From positions 41,889,394 through 41,953,393 of the forward strand of contig CAIIXF020000005.1 in NCBI GenBank assembly GCA_903813345.2: a stretch of 64,000 bases of DNA, read 5' to 3'. The position numbers and the translations under genes are program-made. The notes beneath the pieces are model-generated. The model made no database searches and was not told the origin of the DNA. It was given only the letters and a program-made list of their open reading frames with translations. Source of the DNA: Owenia fusiformis. Lineage: Eukaryota; Annelida; Polychaeta; Sabellida; Oweniidae. Positions within the stretch are counted from its first letter, which is position 1. Each line of letters opens with the position of its first letter. Of this stretch, positions 12,804 to 23,400 are shown in pieces.

Positions 12804-13222
12804 TGTAAATTGGCGATGGAAGGCCGTGGGTGGCGAATAAAATACAACAGAAACTATGATTTAAAATGTCTAAAAAAGTCTATTTCAAAATCTGATACAT
12901 GTATCTCTGCAACAATTGACTAACTAACTGACTTACTGGGCAACACCCAAACTCATGAGTGAGTGAATGTAATCTATATATATAACATGAAGACATGAAT
13001 GAAAAGTAAAAACAAACACAGCATGAAACAACATACAAAACTGGTTTAAACAATGGAACATATATACAAAAGTGACTTGCAAACAACATGGTTATAAATA
13101 TCTGAAATACTGGATGTAAAAGTAGTTGATGCAAGAGGATTAAAAGGACCTGTTAAAATGAACAAGGAAACAAATGGGGATTGATCAATATGAAATTCAA
13201 AATATGAAATAGCCTGGTTACA
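12804..13222 (-). repeat. 5' LTR of the retrotransposon
   Basis: 419 bp. It lies next to the primer-binding site and about 110 bp upstream of the ORF start at 12694, so it should drive transcription on the minus strand. Confidence 0.88.
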
Positions 13223-14372
13223 CTAATACAGTATGTTTGTAATATCAAAGGTCAATCAAAGGTCAATTTTTCATCTTGTAACTCGGCATATGACAGTGTG
13301 ATCCGTGGAGATAACACAAAAATGAGGTAGTTCCAGAGGATATAATGGTTCACGTATTAGGTAATCAACATTTTAGAAAGAAAAGTATCCTAGGCCGCAA
13401 GGTCAGTCACCATACCATGCAAGCTACACGGTCAACGTAAGGTCGCCTTGCGGTCGCTTAGCACCTCCTCTGCCTTGTATTTGTCAAAACCCTACGACCG
13501 TCGTAGGGACGCACTTTAGGCGACCGCACGTCATCATTTCAAAGGCCATATGGCAACCGCAAATAGCAATCTACGGCCGCCGTAGTATTTGTATGGTCCC
13601 ATAATTTCGCCGTCACATTTGATACGGCAGCCACAGGGCGTATTTTGAATATATGGTGACAGAAAACCGTAAGCCTTTGAAAACTATAGTCCTTAGAATT
13701 GATGACGCGTGGTAGCCGTATGATATTCCTAATGTTCTTACTCGAACAATCATTCAAAATGAAAAAGTTGCGCTGACATTAGAATTACATCCAGTTCATC
13801 CAGGCCATCACTATCTATATATTCAGCTTAACAGTATTATTACTTAACTTACCCAATCTTTATGTCTTGTATAGATATCCATAGATCGAAATGAATTGAA
13901 TTTAGAGAGATTGTTTAGCTTTAGCTTGCACACTTCTTTAAACCAAGTTGCAATGATCGTGACCAAAACATGACGTGTGTCAACATGTAGAGGGGTGTTA
14001 TTTATTGCTAAGTCAGAGACTATTATAACTAACATGCCATTCTCATAATGTAGTATGTCTCTGGCTTGGCTGAGTAAGAATTGATAGTTATTGAATTGAA
14101 AGCGATCATCAGTATTAGATAAAATGAGATTTTTATTACGGAGTCAAACTATGGCTCCTAAAGTATGCCAAGGGCGTAGCATGGAATCAATTTTTCCAAC
14201 TGTATAACTACATAAATTAACTGAATCATACCTCCAAATACATTTATTCTGGGGCACAATGAGTCTGATACTAACAATATTTGTTATATTTACATATTTG
14301 CCAAACACCATTAAAACAGTATTTACTTATTAAATATGACAATATACAAATAACCTTATTTCAGCGGGCAAT

Positions 14373-15846
14373 GGAGGATAATGGCCATTATGGTTCAGCA
14401 CTATGGCCCGGACTATGGCTCCCCCTATTGCCCAAGTCTTTTTTTTCATTTTTTTTAATTTTTTTTATTGGATCTTACACATACATCATACATGATATAC
14501 ATACATGTTCATGTAAATATTTAACATTTTACAATAGATACTATTTTGAAACAGCTCATCTCCATGTACAGAGGATTTCCAAATAATATAATTTACAAAT
14601 GGTTACATCACAATAGCACCATAGTCTTCAATAACATATGGGTTACTATGGTTTTATAATACTAGTATATACTCCATACCTTAAATATATGATATGATTA
14701 TTATTTTACCTTTTACAACTACATACTATTTGCAACAGCTCATCTCCATGTGTACAGAGAATTTCCAAACAATATAATTTACAAATGTTTACATCACAAG
14801 TCAATATAATAAAATATAAGCAGTTTCAAGCCTTGCAAGGGAGTGATAATAAAGATTATCATATTATAAACATAAAAAACATAAAATACAGTACACAGAA
14901 AAGTATACAAGCATTGTGATTAGTGTGAACATTTAGTTCTTTTCAGCCATGGCGATGTAAAAGTCCCCGTCTAAAGTTTGAAAATATTTTTTTATCATTC
15001 ATTTACTATTTGTCATGACTTGAAAAGTTATTTTAGAGATTTTTGAAAAAAAAAATTTTGAAAAAAAGTTGTGAGCATTTCAATTCTCAAATATGAAATT
15101 TTTTAATCATCAAATATTTCTTAATGCATTTCAAAAAAAGATTATTCTGTTTAACACCAATGCAAAGATTGAACAAAGGACACACTATTCCAATAATGAA
15201 ATGCCATATTTAATGGGCCACTTCAATGTTTTAGCATATCAAAAATATTTTGAAACATTAGTGAGGAGCAAAAACTTTTTGAAAAAAATTGAAAATTTTT
15301 TTTCGATGTCAATCTTTTCTAAATATGCTAGACTTCAATAAGAAACCAATGTTGATTGTCTAACACAGGTTAAAAGGAAAAATATTATATGTTTTAGATA
15401 TCATTGTACCATTGGTTTCTATGAGCACTAAAATTTTGAAATGCATTTTTCTCGGAACCATTTTTATGCACTGATAAGTTCATTTCTCGCTTATTTATGA
15501 ACCGATTTTCTCAATTTTTTCGGCAAAAGACATGGACGGGTGAATGCTATGCATTGGTATAGATTGTGGCTAATTAAAAGATATGTATGACTTCTAAAAG
15601 TTAGTTTTAAATAAATTCACAAATTTTGAAACAAAAAGTCTATCAAAAACCACTTTTTGAAATTTAAAAAAAAAGTTTCACATATCACACTTTTATAACA
15701 TTGGGTAAGACTACAATATAAGTGGTTTGAACTTTATATGGGGACTTTAAGCATTTGGTGACCATTTCCTTTCTATGGTACCATAACTACATTTTACAGC
15801 ATGCATCATTTCATTTTAAGGCGATGTACCATTTGAAAGATCAACA
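14373..15846. other. Spacer between the duplication and the 3' end of gene C
   Basis: AT-rich, with T and A homopolymer runs. A segment of about 70 bp containing CAGCTCATCTCCATG is present at about 14550-14610 and again at about 14735-14800. No gene seen. Confidence 0.5.
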
Positions 15847-18579
15847 TCATGTGTGAATTTCTTCTAACATTATGGCTTTTTCGTTTTCTTCAGTGTTATC
15901 ACTTAATGTAGTGTTGGAAATGTGATCTTCATGAACCGTATCTTCATTTTCTGTTTTCACCATAACCTCAGTGAGATTGTTTTTAATGCGTGTATTGTCA
16001 TTTAACGCTCGTGCATGTAGTCGTTTCTCGCGCAAATATGGCACAATCATAATCGTGGCACTCAGCACTAGTGCTCCGCCTCCAACAAAGAATGACCCTG
16101 TAGATTCAAATCCATCGTACATGAATCCAGCCACTGGTCCTCCAAGCATTGTTCCAAATGCTTCAAATGGAAGCAAAACACCGAACCCTGTTGCCAACTG
16201 GTCTTCACCTATTATCTGACATACAATACTGGCAAGTTGTACTCCAAATACTGAAGTGAATGTTCCGAAAATAGTGGCATATATCAAGAGAGATTCAAAC
16301 TGTGTGAGTAAAGGTACCAATAACGTTGCTATACCCGGTATTAAAAAGCCAAACAAATATACAAGTATATCGTTACTCAATGGATGATTTCCTATGAATC
16401 CAAACACAAATCGACCCAGAAAGTTCGAGATACCAATTACAGAAAATAATATAGAGCTTTCCCTTCCCCCTATGTCCATTTGCAATGCATATTCGGCCAA
16501 GTGTGTGTATACCACTGACACACCAAAGCAAAAGAGCATATTGTTCATACAAAGTATGAGGAAATCCACCGAACGAAATATCCCTACGTTAAACAGTCTT
16601 TCCTTAACCTTTCCCCTTGCGTCGTCTATTGTACTTTTAAATGGTTTCATAAATGCTCCAGCAACGCATATATTTAATGTAATCCCTGAGAGTATAAGTA
16701 GTGTTCCTCTCCATCCATATTGATTGTTCAAAGCATCTATAATTGGCGGGTAGACCATTGAACCAATTCCTATTCCAGCTGTTGCAACTCCGTATGCCAA
16801 CGCTCTTTTCTTTTTGAAGTATGGGGCAATAATAGACACGGACGGAATGTAAACGAAGCCAAAACCAATTCCTGAATAAAAAATGAAATATACACACTAT
16901 GTATTGATGCATAACAAGTGCAGTGCGGTCGTGTCATTTATTCAATTATTGGATTTTTTCAACTACGAGTCTAAGAAGATATTATATTGTGATCCCACTT
17001 GTAAAATAAAATTCCCTCCAAACGAATTCCATCGGCAAAGCAAGGTATGAGGACGGCGATGACAACATTTTACAGAAATTTTTTATTTTTATAATAGAAA
17101 CCGTGAAAATGAAGTCGAATTCATTGTATATCATTGCCTCCTTGACTCAATTTTAGGCTCAAGATCGATTCCAATTTGCCTCGCCTATATGAATACGTGG
17201 CTATGGCCCTGAATTCCCATACTAAATCACACTTTATTTAGCCCTTTTTTGTTTTGCGATTTTGTCATATATTAACCTCGTGCAAGTGAGTTTGAAATAC
17301 TTTTACGTACATCTTAAGGATGGTGGATGTTCGAAGCTTTTGCATGATTCACTTTTTTTCGGCAAGTGTTTTCAAAACATTTTGCGACTAAAAAGGTATA
17401 TCGAACATTTTTCCACTAAAATGCTCAATGATTGTTAGGAATCAATATTCCTTCTGGGCGATAGTGCTTTCACTGTGAAGAAAGAATGGTTGACGTTCCT
17501 ATTAGATAAAATACAGACAATATGCTAATATTAGATTGTGCGTTGCCTAAACTTCTAAACGTATGATAATAAATATTTACCTGTAACTATACCAAACGTG
17601 ATATACAGGTGGTATATGTTAGTGGCAAACGCGCTTGTTCCAAGACCAATAGCTGATATAACGCCACCTAAGATAACCGTGGGTCTGCAGCCAAATTTGT
17701 TCGTCAACATACTGCTTATTGGTCCTAGAATAAGAAACTATTGTACCATGTTTGTAGAATCATTTGTGTGGCACACGTCAACTTTCTTTCATGACCGTTC
17801 TTCCAAGTTTGTTGTCTAAAGACTCGATTAGCACAGGTGATTCGTATAAGTTTGTTATGACAGCATGTCATCACTGATGGAAGAAAACTACTGATGTTTT
17901 TTCTTCTTTTTTATTATGGCTTACATTTAGGTTTACGTATGTCGTACGTGTTCACCAATGCAAAATTTGAAAGACATGAAATTCCTAAATAAAATGCATC
18001 ACTTAAAAGCTGATTGATTTTGAGAACAAACGACTTGGTCGCATCAGAATATTCGATTTCAAATGTAGCAATGATGTGAAGTTGGAGCAACTGTGTCTTC
18101 TAATAAAGATAGGAAAATAGGGAGGCTAAACTACATGTTTTGAAGAGAACCTGTACAATAACTGTCCTCCTGAGATTTGCTCTCCCTTCTTGTCTGATTG
18201 AGACCCTAGAAAAACGAGTGGAGAGGGGGATACAGAGGTAACCCCCGTTCGTCGCAATATCACAAGTTCGCGTACATGTTCTCTTCAAAACGGGTAGCGT
18301 ACTATACCATCCCTACTCGATATATGTTTTATTGGTACACTCTTTGTCTAGATTCTCAGGCTTAACCCACTCACCAACTGCATAACAACAAGCCGTGTTC
18401 AGTGACCCTGCCCATGCAGTGACTCCTTTCTTTGCTTGAAATGCGTCCAAAAACATCACAAAGAATACGCCAACTGTCCAGCTTATCCCATATACGAAAC
18501 AATGGCAGCAGCATGATGCGACCACGATGCCATACCTTTCGGGGTTCGTTTTGCAAATACTTTGGCGACATCTAGTCAT
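15847..18579 (-). CDS. SLC16/MCT-like transporter gene C, three exons, 457 aa
   Basis: The third member of the tandem transporter cluster. CDS exons on the minus strand are 18375-18579, 17581-17724 and 15847-16871. Both introns are phase 1, and the joined length is 1374 nt (458 codons with TGA). It shares YGISWTVGVFFVMFLDAF (TM1), the whole exon 2 product, and PYFKKKRALAYGVATAGIG (TM5 signature) with gene B. The N-terminus is shorter, and the TM1 entry motif is degenerate: PERYGIVV replaces DHGYAWMI. As in gene B, TM8 has GISNFLGRF with Asn in place of the MCT1 Asp. The acidic C-tail, rich in Glu, Asp and Asn, is longer than in gene B. Exon 2 differs from that of gene B at only two silent positions, although exons 1 and 3 are well diverged. 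The start ATG at 18579 is the only suitable one upstream of the TM1 coding sequence in this frame. Confidence 0.85.
16872..17580 (-). other. Intron 2 of MCT gene C
   Basis: Phase 1 GT-AG intron, donor GGTAAAT and acceptor ATTCAG on the minus strand. No internal feature seen. It has no obvious similarity to intron 2 of gene B (6185-6759), although the flanking exon 2 sequences are almost identical. Confidence 0.7.
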
Positions 18580-18660
18580 ATAGACACAAGTCGTTAAGTA
18601 TGTTTATGCTAAATCTGTATCTAAAATCAAGATATGGTAATAGTTGTTACGCGGTAAACA

Positions 18661-19245
18661 CGATACAAAAATATGTCATATTCCGCAACGAATATGGCAT
18701 ATTCACTTGCGGTGTATGACAGATTCACCTGCGGTATATGGCATACACACTAACCAATGAGAACGTGAAGTACGCAATTGTCAATTGCATCGATTGAACG
18801 AACAAGTACAAAACGTTATAAATTATTATAATGATTACTGAATCAAACATTATCGAATATATTAACTTAGCAGAAGTATCAGTCGTGTAATAAACTTACT
18901 CAATCAATCCAGGATTCATATATTAGTACTCGACGCACTAACTATAGTGGTAATCCAGCGTAGTTTTACATTTAGAGTCGATTCTCGCAACCAATCAAAT
19001 CAAGGCTTTCTGTATCACGTTTTCACCTGCGGTATATGTCATATTCACCTGCGGTATATGGCATATTCCGCAAGTGAGTATGACATATTCTGCAGGTGAG
19101 TATCGGGTATTCCCTGAAATCAATGTATCGCATATTCACTGCGGAATATCGCATACTCACCTGCGGAATATGCCATATACCGCAGGTGAGTATGGCATAT
19201 TCACCTGTATCACAAATACCGCGCAACCATGAATGTATGCCATAT
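18661..19245. promoter_or_regulatory. Palindromic E-box repeat cluster upstream of gene C
   Basis: A motif of about 22 bp (TCACCTGCGGTATATGGCAT) recurs in both orientations at 18665-18745 and 19020-19245, about 90-670 bp upstream of the gene C start codon. I count seven CACCTG/CAGGTG E-boxes (18726, 19024, 19046, 19093, 19158, 19183, 19202). A 33-bp near-palindrome at 19157-19189 has one E-box at each end. CACCTG is the core bound by Snail/ZEB/E-protein type factors. A promoter role is inferred from position only; it may simply be a satellite. Confidence 0.5.
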
Positions 19246-19523
19246 ACCGCGTAACAATAGTCACAATTTTACACAATTTTGGAATTCAACAATCCAGAAT
19301 TTCAAAGATTCTTTACTCTTTTGGAGGTACTGTTATCTTCATGAGAGGTGTCGATGTCCTTTGGTCACTGATATGACAGTGTCCCTTTTAATATTATATG
19401 AGAAATGGATTTTAGTGAAAGAAAAACTACCAATGTGCGATGCATTTTTTGCTGAAGGCTTCAAACAGATCATTGTTTATAAGTTTAGTAAAATAGTAAA
19501 AGTAAAATATTAAAAAGAACATT

Positions 19524-19568
19524 TAGTGGCACCATGGGCTTTCAAGTTGAAAGCCCATGGTGGCACTA
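19524..19568. repeat. Near-perfect 45-bp palindrome
   Basis: TAGTGGCACCATGGGCTTTC pairs with the following GAAAGCCCATGGTGGCACTA. The arms are 22 bp with one mismatch and a one-base loop. It forms a DNA cruciform-type hairpin; no gene is attached. Confidence 0.8.
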
Positions 19569-19925
19569 CAAAGATAATTAATAAAAATTGTGAATATGTT
19601 ACCTTGGACTTAAATATTTTAAATAAAATCTATTGTTGTTTTGTAAAGTCAAGTTACACTCCTGAGTTAAATAGTTGGTGATGAACAACACGTTTTTGTA
19701 TAGCTGTTCTCAATCGGAATTCAAATTATCGAGACCATTATTGTTATATTATGTAGGGACCATGTTATATTACGCTGTTGTTACGTTGCGAGATGTTGAC
19801 TTGGTAGATATAATTCAACATTCCGTCTGCTCTTTTAGTCTTTTAGATATAACTACTTTGTTTTTGTATCAAAATGAATACGTACCAGCTCAACTAAAAT
19901 ACAGACCTATTTTGCTCAACTAAAT

Positions 19926-20476
19926 TGCAAACCTATTTCACTAGTGATCCACTCGATTACGCTGGTTACCGAAACGGTTCGTTTTGGTAACAAAATGTCG
20001 GAATGTCGAAGGTACGATTTTTCTCTTTTCCTTATTTCACACGTTGTAGGCAGAATTCCCATGACATTTTTTATCATATGTTTAAGAAAATGTACATATG
20101 TGCGAACAAATAGTTCAGAAGACAACAGAATCTTTGATTTAATTCTTCACTTAAGTTACATTTAAACGGATTTTCGAAAAACAGTTAAGATCTGCATTTT
20201 AACCCAAACCGTTTATGTAACTTAAGTGAGGAATTAAATCGACGATTCTGTTGGGATCTGAGCTAGTTTTTCGCAAAAACATGAACATTTTCTAAAAAAT
20301 ATGATACCGATATACGTTTGTGAGAAATACGTCGTGGGGATTCTGCCTATAACGTGTGAAATAAGGAAAAAAAAGAAAAACCGTACCTTCGACGTTCCGA
20401 CATTTTGTTACCAAAACGAACCGTTTTGGTAACAGCGTAACCAGCGTAATCGAGTGGATCACCAGTGTATTTTGCT
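19926..20476. mobile_element. Foldback element, about 550 bp, with arms of about 240 bp
   Basis: The left arm (about 19926-20165) and right arm (about 20212-20476) are inverted copies, for example GATCCACTCGATTACGCTGG at 19947 against CCAGCGTAATCGAGTGGATC ending at 20460. The loop is about 50 bp. The phrase ACAGACCTATTTTGCTC occurs just outside both ends (about 19901 and 20486), possibly a long duplication of the target. The frames seen in the arms are a by-product of the repeat. Confidence 0.75.
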
Positions 20477-20479
20477 TGT

Positions 20480-23400
20480 AACTAAACAGACCTATTTTGC
20501 TCTGTGTAAGGATGTAGGTTAACAAACGGCTAGATTTTTAAGTGAAACGGATAGACGATTAAATCAGACAACAGTTTAATATCATGTAGTTTTTTGTAAT
20601 GTAGTTTTTATATCATTTAAATGTAGCTTTTTGATAAAAAGGTTAAATAACTAGATTTTAAGAGAACTTGTTTCGGTGAACGTGTAATATTTCGTCCCCG
20701 CTCTCAATTGACTTTCCCAGGGACCTAATTACAATTATTTCTCTTGTACCTTGAAACTCTATCGGGCACAAAAAACTACAACTGATAGAACTTTTCCTCA
20801 AAGACCTTAATTCTATACGTTCACGTACGACTTCTTTGAAAACGTGTAGTTTAACGTACCTATTTATTAACCTTATTAAGCTTCAATGTTCCCAGTTACA
20901 AAAAACAAATGTTTGATAGTGATGCAAATTGAAGTTATATGTTTTACTGGATGCCACTTGAAGGCCATCTCAAGTAAGCTGAATTGCACTTCGTATATTG
21001 TGGGGTCTTTTGAACAAAAACATCAAAACGTGTATAGTATTTATCGTACCATGCGCGCAAAGTCTAGTTATAAACTTCGACGAAGCTTTCTTTTAAGAAG
21101 TGAAGTCGAACGAACGCAAAGGGTCGAACGAATGCAAAGGGTCTATTTATCGTGAATGCAAACAACTATTAGCAGCCGGACTTCAGTGTAGAGCCCAGAA
21201 CGGTCACTAAATAGAAATTAGACCAGTTGTTACCAGTTTAAAATAAAGGGAAATCATTGTTATGAAATGTTGCATGTTGTAAAATGTACCTGAATCCATT
21301 TTATGTAATATATTTCCCCATAATTGTAACCATCACGCCATCACAATAGGAATTATGGAAAGAAATATTATGCAAAGGCTTACATCAGATATTTCCGATT
21401 TCGACCCTGTTGTTGGAGTCTAGTAATAAAAGTAGGTGAAGCTATCTTATAAAGAAGCAAAATCGAACTACCGGAAAGGGTCTATAGGATGAAAAAAAGC
21501 TTCCCAGTTTGTTGCATGATAAGCTAATGATACTATAAGCTAATGTAGATCATAATAATATTTAACAGTTCGGTATTGGACGATATAACATATGAAGATA
21601 CTCACACTGGCGGATCCAGGGCGGGGTTACGGGCGGGGAAAAAAATCAAAAATGGGCCTTTTTGGATTAATTTTGCCTTTAAAGCCTTTTTTGGCCAAAT
21701 TATCAAAAACATCGGCCTTATCTTTTTAGACGGCCCAATTTTCGGTTTTAGGGGGCCAATTATTTTTCCATGCAAGCGATCAACAATTTTTGCTCACTCT
21801 CAGATCTGTAGCCCTGTGTTCGGAGGATGCGAGATAGTTTGACTCTTCGATTATCAAGTTGAATCTGCTTCAAGGGAGAAAAATCACGGCCTTCTATCAG
21901 TTCCTTTCTAGTTGAAAAATAAAAAGATGACTGTCATGAAATATCCGAATGGGTAATAGGTAACTGAGAGTATAATGTCAAACATACATGCGACAGTAAA
22001 CAATAATTTCAGAAAACAGTTCATCTTTGTTAGCTTACAGGGCATCACGACCGTATTGATTTTCACATTTTATTTACTCTAAGGCCAGTCTTAGTATAAC
22101 TAAGCTATTTTCATTCCAGTTATTTAAGGTGAAATCCCTTCACTAGAAATTCTGTAGTTGCATGATGAATTGAGCAAAATAGTTCGACCTGTTTTGTTAT
22201 GGATTGTATGTTGCATGGTGTTTGACATTGTAGAATCATCTGTTCTAGAAAGAGAACAAATTCTTACATTAATAGTGAAACGTCCTCAATTTGTTATTAA
22301 GGTACATTTTAACAATATGTGACATTTTAAAACAGTAGTATAAGTTATAATAACTTCTTCATTTCTGAGCACGAGTCGTTTTTGTTGATGTATTTTTAAT
22401 ATGGTAGCTATTATATCTCAAAATGAAAGGCAGGGACGGAGCCAAAATAAAAACAGACGAGGCAAAGTTAGATAACCATTGCAGATTAAGTAAAAACATC
22501 TTTAAAATGTTGGCGAGGCAGCTGCCTACCTGCCTCATACCTGTTTACGCCCATGGGAACGAATAAAATCCTTAAGAAGATTATGTTGGACTTTCATCCA
22601 TGTAGCCAAGCCAGGGACATAACTCGGGTCATAATGCGGGTCATAACGCGGGTAGGGCATATTATTTTTGGTTGCAATAACTACAGCTTATATCCCAGGC
22701 ACTAATGCTAAAACATTATATTTAGAATTACAGCTGCACCATAACAACTCGGCAGCTGCAGTTTTCTGTTATGTGGAGTAAGATATTATTTTACAGTCAT
22801 CTCAGTTCAAGCTCATGATCAATATTGATAATAACAACCCCTATTCAATCAACTCTTAAGTCTGAATCAACTCCAGTCATGACAGAAAACGATGGTATCT
22901 TGACTATCATTATAGTCATTGTGCCAAGTTGAAACTAAACCGAACTGGTTCAATGGATTGAGCAGGCAATGAAAGTGTTTTTCCAATTACAAAAAGGGAT
23001 AGGAATAGGATCCTTCTATAAGATGAAAATGGTTTTAACAAATTCAGAAACCCCTCATGATACCCCCCCCCCTCCCATCACATCATACATAATGCAAAAT
23101 ATAGCTATTAATGATGAATAATGGGAGTATCAGAAAGATCCTCACAATCAACCAAAGAGGCCCTGTATACAGTACATGTATATAGCACAAAATGCACCTT
23201 ACCTCTATGGACTTCGTGTTTTAAGCTCTGCTGGTATTTCACTGTATGTTACTCGAGCATCCTTGAACATAGCACGCTGTAATATATGTTCATCGTAAGC
23301 CACTTGCCGGACTAGTAAACATCGGACTGAATGTGTGTAGGACTATATAGTATTTATACATGTTCTTGCCTATTGAAGTCTTTGAGCTTGTTAGTAAAAA

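Larger units (their letters stand above)
10084..13222 (-). mobile_element. Non-autonomous LTR retrotransposon, 3139 bp, 4-bp TSD
   Basis: Two 419-bp direct repeats (10084-10502 and 12804-13222) begin TGTAAAT and end GGTTACA, so they have TG...CA ends. I count two mismatches between them. CTAA flanks both outer ends (10080-10083 and 13223-13226), and the empty paralogous site (about 706-709) reads GATCCCGATACAG. A primer-binding site sits next to the right LTR on the minus strand, which makes the right LTR the 5' one. The interior encodes one 251-aa zinc-knuckle/coiled-coil protein. There is no protease, reverse transcriptase or integrase, and I saw no clear polypurine tract. The element is therefore mobilised in trans or internally deleted. 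The near-identical LTRs imply a recent insertion. Confidence 0.9.
8947..14372. repeat. Segmental duplication, copy 2, with two later insertions
   Basis: Second copy of the exon 1 plus promoter block, now attached to gene B. After the LTR element (10084-13222) and the 432-bp element (9446-9877) are removed, it aligns along the whole of copy 1. The GC-rich patch at 13395-13640 is fuller here than in copy 1. The block ends near 14372, just before T-rich sequence. Confidence 0.88.
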
